Shown piece by piece: positions 15,504 to 23,407 of a stretch of 64,000 nucleotides of DNA. Below the pieces are notes generated by a model. The model saw only the letters and a list, made by a program, of their open reading frames with translations. It was not told where the DNA came from and searched no databases. Within the stretch, counting starts at the first letter, position 1, and every line of letters starts with the position of its first letter. Position numbers and translations under genes: made by a program. Where the stretch lies: contig NZ_JAGIZA010000003.1 in assembly GCF_017813365.1 (NCBI RefSeq), positions 1 to 64,000 of the forward strand, written 5' to 3'. This DNA comes from Roseomonas indoligenes (GTDB lineage Bacteria > Pseudomonadota > Alphaproteobacteria > Acetobacterales > Acetobacteraceae).

Positions 15504-15712
15504 CAGGCCGGCTCCTTCGCGGCAGCGCCGAACGCGGCAGCCAGGTCCGGACGAAGATCCGCGGCAGGTATGCCGGTCTCGTCCGCCACTGCCTGCAGGT
15601 GCTTGCTCGGCACCTCTCGCCACATGGCGACGGCGGCCCTGCTCAGGCCGAGGCGCGAGGCGACCCTCGCCATGAGGCCGCGTTTCGATCTCAGGAGGGT
15701 CATGCCGGACAT
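15503..15712 (-). CDS. Cro-like repressor
   Basis: A 69-residue protein with a compact helix-turn-helix (LMARVASRLGLSRAAVAMWREV) followed by PSKHLQAVADETGIPAADL, the layout of Cro/YdaS-type regulators. It is divergent from the CI-like gene with the operators between them, and is the first gene of the leftward middle operon. Confidence 0.75.
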   Translation of the reverse strand: MSGMTLLRSKRGLMARVASRLGLSRAAVAMWREVPSKHLQAVADETGIPAADLRPDLAAAFGAAAKEPA

Positions 15713-15718
15713 GGCCCA

Positions 15719-15773
15719 TGCTTAGCGCAACTGAGCAAACCATCTCAAGAGGATTGTTCAGTGTGACTGAGCA
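15719..15773. promoter_or_regulatory. Two CI/Cro operators between the divergent regulator genes
   Basis: TGCTTAGCGCAACTGAGCA (15719-15737) and TGTTCAGTGTGACTGAGCA (15755-15773) are 19-base inverted repeats of the form TGCTCAG-N5-CTGAGCA, centred 36 bases apart. The same sequence occurs twice more at 16318-16376. Confidence 0.75.
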
Positions 15774-15795
15774 TCCATCCTGGCACCTTCACAGG

Positions 15796-16161
15796 ATGGA
15801 ACTGAGCGACTTCGTTAGGACAGAAAGGACAAAGAAGGGTTGGACCCAGCGGCTGCTGGCCAAGACCCTCGGCGTCTCACCCAGCGCGGTCGCTCAATGG
15901 GAACTCGGGTCCACGAAGCCCAGCCCGGCCAACCTTATCGACCTCTGCAACGTGTTCGGCATCTCGGCTCAATCGTTCTTCGCGCCTGGCGCTCCGTACC
16001 ACGGCCATGTTGTCCAGGACCCCGAAGAGCTCGCGTTGCTCACGGACTACCGGCGGCTTACGCCCCCGGAGCGGACGCTCTTTCGTCGGATGCTGAAGAA
16101 CGCCGGGCCCGTCAGTGAGCGTGATGTGAACGAGCCGGAGCCTGCGCGGGAACGCAACTAG
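15796..16161 (+). CDS. CI-like phage repressor (HTH_3)
   Basis: A 121-residue protein. ATG 15796 gives MELSDFVRTERTKKGWTQ, then RLLAKTLGVSPSAVAQWELG, a standard helix-turn-helix, and LIDLCNVFGIS. The C-terminal region is short, without the S24 peptidase domain needed for RecA-driven self-cleavage, so induction must work differently, perhaps through an antirepressor. It should bind the TGCTCAG-N5-CTGAGCA operators on either side of its own gene. Confidence 0.8.
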   Translation: MELSDFVRTERTKKGWTQRLLAKTLGVSPSAVAQWELGSTKPSPANLIDLCNVFGISAQSFFAPGAPYHGHVVQDPEELALLTDYRRLTPPERTLFRRMLKNAGPVSERDVNEPEPARERN

Positions 16162-16317
16162 CTTACCCGTCCTCGCTAGCTCCCCTTCTGCCAAAACCAC
16201 CCCCGAGACTCGGCCCTGTTCCTTGCATTGTGGGAGGAACGAAAAGAGAACGCCAAGGGTTTTCTAGGTCCATGGTCTTTTCCCTTTCCAGACTAGACCC
16301 GGCCTGAGCCGAAAGTC

Positions 16318-16376
16318 TGCTCAGCGTCGCTTAACTTTCTGCTTGCGCTCCTGCCGTTGCTCAGCATAACTGAGCA
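16318..16376. promoter_or_regulatory. Two further CI operators before the rightward operon
   Basis: TGCTCAGCGTCGCTTAACT (16318-16336, right half degenerate) and TGCTCAGCATAACTGAGCA (16358-16376, a nearly perfect palindrome) lie just before the gene at 16396. They extend CI control to the plus-strand operon. The remaining stretch 16162-16317 shows no gene. Confidence 0.75.
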
Positions 16377-16395
16377 GGCAACTACGGAGCCGGGC

Positions 16396-16635
16396 ATGCT
16401 TCCTCAGCCTACATCCCAACCTCATGGGCCCACACTCCGCGCCACCGCCATCAGCGGGCGCGAGCAGGGCTCGATCGCCTTCGGCAGTGCGCGCGATTGG
16501 CGCCGCAGCCTGACCGCCGAGGATGTCGCCCGGGCCTCCGCCGGTGCCGCCCCGATCTTCGAGGAGCGCGGCAGCTTCTGGCGCCTCGAGCTGCACCGCC
16601 CCGCCCGTCCGGCCGCCGTGCGAGACGCCGCGTGA
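16396..16635 (+). CDS. First gene of the rightward operon, 79 aa
   Basis: ATG 16396 (MLPQPTSQPHG) lies 20 bases after the last operator. Contains ISGREQGSIAFGSARDWRRSL and ends in an Arg/Ala-rich tail. No family recognised. The stop overlaps the next start by one base (TGATG). Confidence 0.5.
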   Translation: MLPQPTSQPHGPTLRATAISGREQGSIAFGSARDWRRSLTAEDVARASAGAAPIFEERGSFWRLELHRPARPAAVRDAA

Positions 16636-17012
16636 TGTGCGGGCCCTGGCCCTGGCCCCGCGGCGCGGCGCTCATCGCTGGCCTATCGGCCACCTTCTGG
16701 ATCGGCTTCGCCCTTGCCGCGGCCGTGCGCAGAGAGCCGGTCCCCTCCCCCATTGAGACTCTGGAGTCCATCGCCATGGCCGCCACGCGCCCGGGCCGTG
16801 ACCCTGCCGCCACGCTCGCCGCGATCGCGGAGACGGTGGGTGCCACCCAGCCGCTTTCCGACCAGGGGCGCATGCAGTTCGGCGCCGCGCTGTCCGACTT
16901 CGCCAAGATACGCGGCGGCGTCCTGCCCTACGCCGATCAGCAGGGCGCGGTGGCGCTGTTCCTGAACCGCCTCGCCGCCCACGGCCTGGTGCTGCGGGAG
17001 AAGGGCCGGTGA
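16635..17012 (+). CDS. Membrane-anchored phage protein, 125 aa
   Basis: Starts MCGPWPWPRGAA, then one membrane segment (LIAGLSATFWIGFALAAAV) followed by a soluble helical domain (TLAAIAETVGATQPLSDQG; GAVALFLNRLAAHGLVL). Function unknown. It is coupled to both neighbours. Confidence 0.55.
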   Translation: MCGPWPWPRGAALIAGLSATFWIGFALAAAVRREPVPSPIETLESIAMAATRPGRDPAATLAAIAETVGATQPLSDQGRMQFGAALSDFAKIRGGVLPYADQQGAVALFLNRLAAHGLVLREKGR

Positions 17013-17413
17013 AGATCGCCGCCCTCATCCCCCTCGCCTGCCCCGGCATGACGGCGCTCGGCACGGACGCGCTGCCGGACAACCTGCGCCGGCGGATCCT
17101 CGTCTGCGAGGAGGTGCACCCGCGGCTGGGCTCGCCCTGCTGGATGTGGACAGGCCGGACCAACCGGAACGGCTACGGGCGCGCCTGGCATGGCGGCGCG
17201 GAGCCGGTGGCCCACCGCGCCGTCTACGAGGAGTTGGTGGGCGCGATCCCCACCGGCCTGATCCTGGATCACCTCTGCCGGTGGCGCCGCTGCTGCAATC
17301 CCGGCCACGTCGAGCCGGTGACGCCCCGCGAGAACGTCCTCCGCGGGGAGGCGATCCTCTTCGCCCCCGCCATCGCCTCCACCATCACCGAAGGAGCCCA
17401 GGCGCATGCCTGA
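17009..17413 (+). CDS. HNH endonuclease
   Basis: A 134-residue protein starting at GTG 17009 (overlap GTGA). It has the HNH_3-type layout: PCWMWTGRTNRNGYGR, then PVAHRAVYEELVG, ILDHLCRWRRCCNPGHVEPV and PRENVLRG. The His of LDHLCR and the NPGH block are the metal/catalytic residues. It could be a homing-type or packaging-linked nuclease. It sits directly before the clamp gene. Confidence 0.8.
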   Translation: MKIAALIPLACPGMTALGTDALPDNLRRRILVCEEVHPRLGSPCWMWTGRTNRNGYGRAWHGGAEPVAHRAVYEELVGAIPTGLILDHLCRWRRCCNPGHVEPVTPRENVLRGEAILFAPAIASTITEGAQAHA

Positions 17414-18599
17414 TGGGTCGATCCATGCCGAGGGCATGGCGCCGGGGGAGGTGCATGCCTCCAGCCCGCCACCGCGCGGCGCCCGGGTACTCGCCGGCCA
17501 CCTCCGCGCCGCCGTGCGCGCCGCGGCGGCTGTGACCGAGCGGCGGAACACCATCCCCATCCTCGCCAACCTGCTGCTGCGCTCCGAGCGCGGCACGCTG
17601 ACGGTGCGCGGCACGGACATGGAGATGTGCATCACCGCCACCGCCCCGGGGGTCGGTGACCTCGCCCAGGTGACGGCCCCGGCGCTGACCCTCGCCGCCC
17701 TCCTGGCCCGGCTGCCGGAGGCCGTGGAGGTGGACCTGGAGCCGGAGCCGGACCTCGGCGCGCTGCTGGTGAAGGCGCCCGGCCTGCGGGCCCGCCTGAT
17801 CGCCCTCCCGGCCGCGGACTGGCCGCGGATGGTCGAGGCGAAAATGACCGCCAAGTTCGCCATCCCGGTCGCCTCGCTGCGGCGGCTGGTGACGCTGCCG
17901 GCGCACGCGATCTCGACGGAGGAGACCCGCTACTACCTCAACGGGATCTTCCTGGAGCGGAACCTGGACGCGGGCGGCCCCTGGCTCACCGCGGTGGCGA
18001 CCGATGGCCACCGCCTCATGAAGGTGGACGAGCCGCTGCCACAGGGTGCGGAGACCCTGCCGGGCATCATCGTGCCCCGGAAGGCCGTCACCCGCCTGCG
18101 CGCGGCGCTGGAGGCCCGCGCCACCGGCGACGTGCAGGTGGAGGCTTCGGACACCCGGATGGTGTTCCGGGTGGGCACGCTGACGATCGAGACGAAGCTG
18201 ATCGACGGCACCTTTCCCGACTACCGGCGAGTGATCCCACGAGAGGCCGTCGCCACCGGGAAGATGATCATCCATCAGCCTCGCGCCTTCCGCGAGGCGG
18301 TGGAGACCGCGGCCGCCATCAGCACCGAGCGCTCCCGCCCGGTGAAGTTCAGCGGAATGAAGGGGTCGATCGTCATCACCGCCGCAAGTCCTGACTTCGG
18401 CAGCGCGCAGGTGGACCTGCCGGAGGATGTGGCGAGCTGGGAGGGCCGGGACCGCGAGATTGGGTTCCAGTGCCGATACCTCGCTGCCCTCGCGAAGATC
18501 CTGCCCGAGGGCTTCACCGCCAGCATCGAGGACGGCTCCGCCCCGATGCGCATCGATTTCCCGCGCGGCATCGCCGTGCTCATGCCGATGAGGGTCTAG
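17406..18599 (+). CDS. dnaN: DNA polymerase III beta subunit homologue (sliding clamp)
   Basis: A 397-residue protein of bacterial DnaN length with three repeated clamp domains. Visible signatures: ERRNTIPILANLLLRS in domain 1, AVATDGHRLMKVDEPLP in domain 2, IDGTFPDYRRVIP in the domain 2/3 region and the C-terminus IAVLMPMRV, which is the usual DnaN end. The first 30 residues are an extra tail. A phage-borne clamp could recruit host polymerase or protect phage replication from a host inhibitor. No polymerase gene accompanies it. Confidence 0.88.
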   Translation: MPDGSIHAEGMAPGEVHASSPPPRGARVLAGHLRAAVRAAAAVTERRNTIPILANLLLRSERGTLTVRGTDMEMCITATAPGVGDLAQVTAPALTLAALLARLPEAVEVDLEPEPDLGALLVKAPGLRARLIALPAADWPRMVEAKMTAKFAIPVASLRRLVTLPAHAISTEETRYYLNGIFLERNLDAGGPWLTAVATDGHRLMKVDEPLPQGAETLPGIIVPRKAVTRLRAALEARATGDVQVEASDTRMVFRVGTLTIETKLIDGTFPDYRRVIPREAVATGKMIIHQPRAFREAVETAAAISTERSRPVKFSGMKGSIVITAASPDFGSAQVDLPEDVASWEGRDREIGFQCRYLAALAKILPEGFTASIEDGSAPMRIDFPRGIAVLMPMRV

Positions 18600-18602
18600 C
18601 CC

Positions 18603-21314
18603 ATGCACAGCCCAGGATACCCCTTCCCCGTCGTCTCGGCCGCGCAGTCCTTCGCCGCGGAGGACCTGTCCACCGACGCCTACCTCTCCTTCCTCGCCGC
18701 GAAGGTGGTGAAGGCCGAGGACCAGGGCATCGAGATCTCGGCCGAGGCGCTGAACCCGATCCTCAAGCCCCACCAGGGCGACATCACCGGCTGGGCGGTC
18801 CGCAAGGGCCGGGCCGCCATCTTCGCCAGCTTCGGCCTGGGCAAGAGCGTCATGCAGCTGGAGTGGCTGCGCCTGGTGCTCGCCGCGGTTGGCCCCGCGG
18901 CGCGCGGGCTGATCGTCCTGCCTCTGGGCACCCGTCAGGAGCTGATCCGCGACGCCGGGATGCTCGGCATCCCCGTGAGATTCGTCCGGTCCAGCGCGGA
19001 GGTGGACGAGCCCGGGATCTACCTGACCAACTACGAGAGCGTGCGGGAGGGCAAGCTGGACCCGGCGCTCTTCGCCGCGATCAGCCTGGACGAGGCCGCC
19101 ATCCTGCGCGGCTTCGGCGGCAGCAAGACCTTCCGGGAGCTGATGGCGCAGTTCGCGGTCACCCAGTACCGCCTCGTCGCCACCGCGACGCCCAGCCCGA
19201 ACGACTACATCGAGCTGCTGGCCTATGCCGCCTTCCTGGCCGTTATGGAGGTGGCCGAGGCGAAGACCCGGTTCTTCAAGCGCGACAGCAGCAACGCCGA
19301 CAAGCTGACCCTGCACCCGCACAAGGAGGCCGAGTTCTGGGAGTGGGTCTCGACCTGGGCGGTGTTCATCACCGAACCTGCGGACCTGGGCTACGACAAC
19401 GCCGGCTACGAGCTGCCGCCGGTGGAGGTGCACTGGCACGAGGTGCAGACCGACCACGGCGAGGCCGGCGCCGAGCGCGACGGGCAGCTGAGGATGTTCC
19501 GGGAGGCGTCGATCGGCGTCAGCGAGGCGGCGTCCGAGAAGCGGTCCAGCCTGCCGGCCCGGATCGAGAAGATGACCGAGCTGCGGGCCCTGGACCCGGG
19601 GGCGCACCGGATCCTCTGGCACGACCTGGAGGACGAGCGGCGCGCCATCGAGGCCGCGGCGCCGGAGAGCACCTCCATCTATGGCTCCCAGGACCTGGAC
19701 GAGCGCGAGGCCGCGGTGATCGCGTTCTCGGACGGGAAGATCCCGGAGCTGGCGGCGAAGCCCTCCATCGCCGGCACCGGCTGCAACTTCCAGCGCCACT
19801 GCGCCCACGCGATCTTCCTGGGCATCGGCCATAAATTCCACGACTTCATCCAGGCCTACCACCGGATCGTGCGCTTCGGGCAGGAGCACGACGTGCGGAT
19901 CGACCTGATCTACACGGAGGCAGAGCGCGACATCCGGCGGAACCTGGAAGCGAAGTGGGCTCGGCACGTCGAGATGGTCGGGCGCATGCGCGAGATCGTC
20001 CGCCGCTACGGCCTGGCCAGCAACATCCAGCGCGAGACCCTGCAGCGATCCATGGGCGTGAGGCGGCAGGAGGCGAAGGGCGAGGCCTGGCGGCTGATCA
20101 ACAACGACTGCGTGCTGGAGACGGCCGCCATGGCCGAGAACACCGTGGACCTGATCGTCACCAGCATCCCCTTCGCCACCCAGTACGAATACACGCCCAC
20201 CTTCAACGACTTCGGCCACACCGACGACAACGGCCATTTCTGGCGGCAGATGGACTTCCTCTCCGCCCAGCTGCTGCGGGTCCTGCGCCCCGGGCGGGTC
20301 GCGGCGATTCACGTCAAGGACCGGATTGTCCCGGGCGGGCTGACCGGGCTCGGGTTCCAGACCCTGAGCCCATTCCACGCCGAGGCGATCTTCCACTACC
20401 AGCGCCACGGCTTCGCCTTCCTCGGCATGAAGACGATCACCACCGACGTGGTCCGGGAGAACAACCAGACCTATCGCCTGGGCTGGTCGGAGCAGTGCAA
20501 GGACGGGACCCGGATGGGCTGCGGGGTGCCGGAATACCTCCTCCTGTTCCGCAAGCCGCCCAGCGACCCCAGCCGCGGCTATGCGGACGTGCCGGTGGTG
20601 AAGGCCAAGCCCCACTGCACCGACAGCGAGGGCGTAGTCCGGCCCTTCGACAAGGAGGACAACTGGAAGCACCCGGTGCCCGGTACCGGCTACAGCCGCG
20701 CCGGCTGGCAGCTGGACGCGCACGGCTATGCCAGGTCCTCGGGGAACCGGCTCCTCTCCAGCGACGAGCTGCGGAACCTGCCGCACGAGCAGCTCTACAA
20801 GTGGTGGGAGGCGAGGCTCACCGGCGACCGGGTCTATGACTTCCGCGAGCACCTGGACCTGTCCGAGCGCCTGGACGAAATGGAGCGGCTGCCCAGCACC
20901 TTCATGCTCTGGCCGCCCCACTCCGTGCACCCTGACGTCTGGACCGACGTCACGCGCATGCGGACCCTGAACGCGGCGCAGTACCAGCGCGGCGCCGAGA
21001 TGCACCTCTGCCCGCTGCAGTTCGACATCGTGGAGCGGGTCATCAACCAGTTCTCTATGCCGGGGGAGACGGTCTTCGACCCCTTCGCCGGCATCGGGAC
21101 GGTGCCGCTGCTGGCGGTGCAGGCCGGGCGGAGAGGCCTCGGAACGGAGCTGTCTGCGCGGTACTGGCGCGACGCGGTGGCCTACCTCACCGCCGAGGAC
21201 CAGGCCGCCGCCATCCCGGCGCTGTTCGACGCCGAGGCGCTCGCCACGCCGCACCCGGATCAGCCCCGGGCGCGCGAGATGGCTGGGGCCCAGGGCGGGG
21301 AGCGGGTGGCATGA
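18603..21314 (+). CDS. SNF2-type helicase fused to a DNA methyltransferase
   Basis: A 903-residue fusion. The helicase half has FASFGLGKS (77-82, Walker A), SLDEA (161-165, the DEAx box) and HRIVRFGQEHD (about 420-430), which is SNF2 motif VI. The C-terminal half is a beta-class amino-methyltransferase: TSIPFATQYEYTP near 520 replaces the usual (D/N/S)PP(Y/F) motif IV, and FDPFAGIGTVPLLAV near 824-838 is the SAM-binding motif I, in the order IV then I. The fusion may move along DNA and methylate it, protecting phage DNA from host restriction. Confidence 0.8.
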   Translation: MHSPGYPFPVVSAAQSFAAEDLSTDAYLSFLAAKVVKAEDQGIEISAEALNPILKPHQGDITGWAVRKGRAAIFASFGLGKSVMQLEWLRLVLAAVGPAARGLIVLPLGTRQELIRDAGMLGIPVRFVRSSAEVDEPGIYLTNYESVREGKLDPALFAAISLDEAAILRGFGGSKTFRELMAQFAVTQYRLVATATPSPNDYIELLAYAAFLAVMEVAEAKTRFFKRDSSNADKLTLHPHKEAEFWEWVSTWAVFITEPADLGYDNAGYELPPVEVHWHEVQTDHGEAGAERDGQLRMFREASIGVSEAASEKRSSLPARIEKMTELRALDPGAHRILWHDLEDERRAIEAAAPESTSIYGSQDLDEREAAVIAFSDGKIPELAAKPSIAGTGCNFQRHCAHAIFLGIGHKFHDFIQAYHRIVRFGQEHDVRIDLIYTEAERDIRRNLEAKWARHVEMVGRMREIVRRYGLASNIQRETLQRSMGVRRQEAKGEAWRLINNDCVLETAAMAENTVDLIVTSIPFATQYEYTPTFNDFGHTDDNGHFWRQMDFLSAQLLRVLRPGRVAAIHVKDRIVPGGLTGLGFQTLSPFHAEAIFHYQRHGFAFLGMKTITTDVVRENNQTYRLGWSEQCKDGTRMGCGVPEYLLLFRKPPSDPSRGYADVPVVKAKPHCTDSEGVVRPFDKEDNWKHPVPGTGYSRAGWQLDAHGYARSSGNRLLSSDELRNLPHEQLYKWWEARLTGDRVYDFREHLDLSERLDEMERLPSTFMLWPPHSVHPDVWTDVTRMRTLNAAQYQRGAEMHLCPLQFDIVERVINQFSMPGETVFDPFAGIGTVPLLAVQAGRRGLGTELSARYWRDAVAYLTAEDQAAAIPALFDAEALATPHPDQPRAREMAGAQGGERVA

Positions 21315-21784
21315 GCCGCATCCTCTCCGCGCTCCGCCGGCGCGTCGCCGATCGCCGGCCGCCCGACTTCGTCATCGGGGGTGAGGAGCAGCCCTACCTG
21401 CGGCGCTGGTGGGTGATCCCGCGCAACCGCTTCTTCAACGTCTACCTGCACCACTTCCTGCGGTCCGACGACGATCGGGCGCTGCACGACCACCCCTGGT
21501 GGAACGTCTCCCTGCTGCTGGAGGGGAGCTACCTCGAGCACACCCCTGACGGCGTGTTCCTGCGCAAGCCGTGGGCCCTCTACTCCCGGCGTCCCGAGGC
21601 GCTCCACCGCGTGCAGCTGCTGGGGACCGCCCAGAGCGAGCGCCCGGTTTGGACGCTCTTCATCACCGGCCCGCGCGTGCGGGACTGGGGCTTCGCCTGC
21701 CCGAAGGGTTGGGTGCCCTGGCAGGTCTTCACCGCGGCCCGCGACGGGCGAAAGGGTGAACTCGGGCAGGGGTGCGGGGAATGA
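21311..21784 (+). CDS. Cupin-fold phage protein
   Basis: A 157-residue protein. LHDHPWWNVSLLLEGSYLEH supplies the HxH and the beta strands of a cupin barrel; HRVQLLG and WTLFITGPRVRDWGFACPKG follow, a block shared by many phage and proteobacterial proteins of unknown function. Metal binding is likely, reaction unknown. It overlaps both neighbours by 4 bases. Confidence 0.65.
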   Translation: MSRILSALRRRVADRRPPDFVIGGEEQPYLRRWWVIPRNRFFNVYLHHFLRSDDDRALHDHPWWNVSLLLEGSYLEHTPDGVFLRKPWALYSRRPEALHRVQLLGTAQSERPVWTLFITGPRVRDWGFACPKGWVPWQVFTAARDGRKGELGQGCGE

Positions 21785-21909
21785 GGGGCCGCGAGACCCT
21801 GGCCTGGCTGGGCGCCTTCGCCGGCACCATCGCGGCGCCGCTCCTCTTCGCGGAGGTGTTCCTCAACCTGCAGGTGATCCTGCGCGCGCTGCTGCGGGGT
21901 GCCCTATGA
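21781..21909 (+). CDS. Very small membrane protein, 42 aa
   Basis: ATG 21781 overlaps the cupin stop (ATGA) and the TGA at 21907-21909 overlaps the next ATG. The protein is one hydrophobic helix (LGAFAGTIAAPLLFAEVFL). Tight coupling on both sides supports it. Confidence 0.55.
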   Translation: MRGRETLAWLGAFAGTIAAPLLFAEVFLNLQVILRALLRGAL

Positions 21910-22145
21910 GCGCCACCGCTACCGCGCCGCGGATCAAGAGCAACGCGGAGACCCGTGCGGACGAGATCGTGGCCGCCTACGAGCGCTGCACGAACGCCCA
22001 GCAGGTCCTCCTCACCATGGACCGGGCCGTGCGGTCCATGGACGCCCTCCGCCAGCTCGCCGACCAGACCCACTGGGAGCGCTGCGACGCCGCCCGCGCC
22101 GAGGCCTTCCGCCTGCACGTACCCCCGCCGGAGGACACCCCATGA
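21906..22145 (+). CDS. Small phage protein, 79 aa
   Basis: Starts MSATATAPRIKSNAETRADE, charged and helical (IVAAYERCTNAQQVLLTMD). Overlaps both neighbours by 4 bases. No family recognised. Confidence 0.5.
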   Translation: MSATATAPRIKSNAETRADEIVAAYERCTNAQQVLLTMDRAVRSMDALRQLADQTHWERCDAARAEAFRLHVPPPEDTP

Positions 22146-22660
22146 TCGGCAACGCCCGCCCGCCGGTGCCGCGTCTCCCGGTACCGAAGCGCGCCCCGGA
22201 CGTGCCGGAGGTCATCCGCTGGGACGGCAAAGTCCCGGCCGAGCACCGGGGCGCCTTCGCCCACAAGATCATCACCGAGTTCGGCCAGCCGCTGGCGGCC
22301 CGCTGGAGCATCGACCAGATCTCGCCCGATGGCGGCTACTGGTGGATCGAGGGCAGGCAGACGGTGCTCTACCCCCGGCAGGTCTCGACCAACGGCTGGG
22401 CCTATGGCGGGCCGCTGCTCGATGAGCCTCACCGGGAGCTGAACGCCCGGGTGGAGCGCGAGGCCCACCAGCTCTTCCTGGCGGTGCAGGCCCTCAAGGA
22501 ATCGCCGCTGGTCCGGCGCCTCATCCAGCTGCGGCGCACGCCGGAGTTCGGCGCCCTGCTCGACACCTGGATGAATACGAAGCGGGCGAAGGACGCGCGC
22601 GTGATCGCCGGGCACCCCGCCAGCGCAGAGATCGAGGAGACCTCCGGCAATGTCCGCTGA
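22142..22660 (+). CDS. Phage hypothetical protein, 172 aa
   Basis: Starts MIGNARPPVPRLPVPKR and contains IRWDGKVPAEHRGAFAHKII and GGYWWIEGRQTVLYP, beta-rich in the middle and helical at the end (LFLAVQALKESPLVRRLIQL). No family recognised. Confidence 0.5.
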   Translation: MIGNARPPVPRLPVPKRAPDVPEVIRWDGKVPAEHRGAFAHKIITEFGQPLAARWSIDQISPDGGYWWIEGRQTVLYPRQVSTNGWAYGGPLLDEPHRELNARVEREAHQLFLAVQALKESPLVRRLIQLRRTPEFGALLDTWMNTKRAKDARVIAGHPASAEIEETSGNVR

Positions 22661-22727
22661 CATGACCCGCGGCCTCCGGGTGTTCGGGGTGTTTCTGCCG
22701 CTGCCGGGTGGGAGGGGGTGGCTGTGA
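22650..22727 (+). CDS. Possible 25-residue leader peptide
   Basis: ATG 22650 to TGA 22727, sequence MSADMTRGLRVFGV then a Pro/Gly-rich tail. It fills the only gap in the operon and its stop overlaps GTG 22724 of the next gene as GTGA, so it may keep translation coupled. No independent support. Confidence 0.3.
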   Translation: MSADMTRGLRVFGVFLPLPGGRGWL

Positions 22728-23407
22728 TCCATCACCACGGCCTCCCCATCACGCCCCTGTCCGCGCTCTACGAACTGGCCGGACGGCACTTCTTTGTGTC
22801 GTTCGCCCGCCCGGATCAGGTCCGCCAGGCCCACAGCATCGGCCAGTCGGTCGCGCTGGACAACGGAGCCTTCAGCGCATGGAAGCGCGGCTACCAGCCC
22901 GACTGGGCAGGCTTCTACGCCTGGACCGATCAGTGGCTCGCCTACCCAACGACCTGGGCGGTCATCCCGGACGTGATCGATGCCGGCACCCAGGAGCAGG
23001 ACGCGCTGCTGCGCGAGTGGCCGCACGGCAAGCGCCAAGCTGCCCCGGTCTGGCATCTGGACGAGCCGATCAGCCGCCTGCTGCGGCTCTGCGACGAGGG
23101 CTGGTCGCGGGTCTGCATGGGCAGCACCGCCGAATACGCCGACGTGCTGTCCGACGCATGGGAGCGGCGCATGGACGAGTGCTGGAACGAGATAGCCCGC
23201 ACCTTCGCCCGCACGCCGCCAATTCACATGCTGCGTGGCCTACAGCTCAGCGGCAATCGGTGGCCCTTCGCGAGCGTGGACAGCACCGACATCGCCCGCA
23301 ACCACAACCGGCCCGGCAACACGCCACGGGCCATGGCTGACCGCTGGGACGCCATGCAGTGCCCCGCCCGCTGGACGGTCCGTGCTGAGCAGGAGGAGTT
23401 GGTATGA
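22724..23407 (+). CDS. TIM-barrel-like protein related to tRNA-guanine transglycosylases (tentative)
   Basis: A 227-residue protein starting at GTG 22724, eight bases after GGAGG. Conserved-looking blocks are SVALDNGAFSAWKRG, WAVIPDVIDAGTQ, APVWHLDEP, WSRVCMGSTAEY, IHMLRGLQLSG and FASVDSTDIARNHNR. The spacing of short strands each ending in Asp/Gly motifs suggests a (beta/alpha)8 barrel, and the DNGAF/SVDS pattern recalls the TGT/DpdA superfamily that inserts deazaguanines into tRNA or DNA. No preQ-pathway genes are nearby, so this assignment is tentative. Confidence 0.5.
   Translation: MIHHHGLPITPLSALYELAGRHFFVSFARPDQVRQAHSIGQSVALDNGAFSAWKRGYQPDWAGFYAWTDQWLAYPTTWAVIPDVIDAGTQEQDALLREWPHGKRQAAPVWHLDEPISRLLRLCDEGWSRVCMGSTAEYADVLSDAWERRMDECWNEIARTFARTPPIHMLRGLQLSGNRWPFASVDSTDIARNHNRPGNTPRAMADRWDAMQCPARWTVRAEQEELV

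Noticed and set aside
15796-16161. Self-cleaving LexA-like repressor
   Set aside because: The protein is too short after the helix-turn-helix and lacks the Ser/Lys peptidase motifs.
17385-21254. A 1,289-codon open frame on the minus strand opposite the clamp and helicase-methyltransferase genes
   Set aside because: It lies antisense to two well recognised genes, is dominated by His, Gly, Arg and Val as expected for a GC-rich shadow frame, and matches no family.
22724-23407. Calling the TIM-barrel candidate a certain queuosine enzyme
   Set aside because: Motif resemblance is partial and no precursor pathway genes are in the window, so only a tentative call is made.
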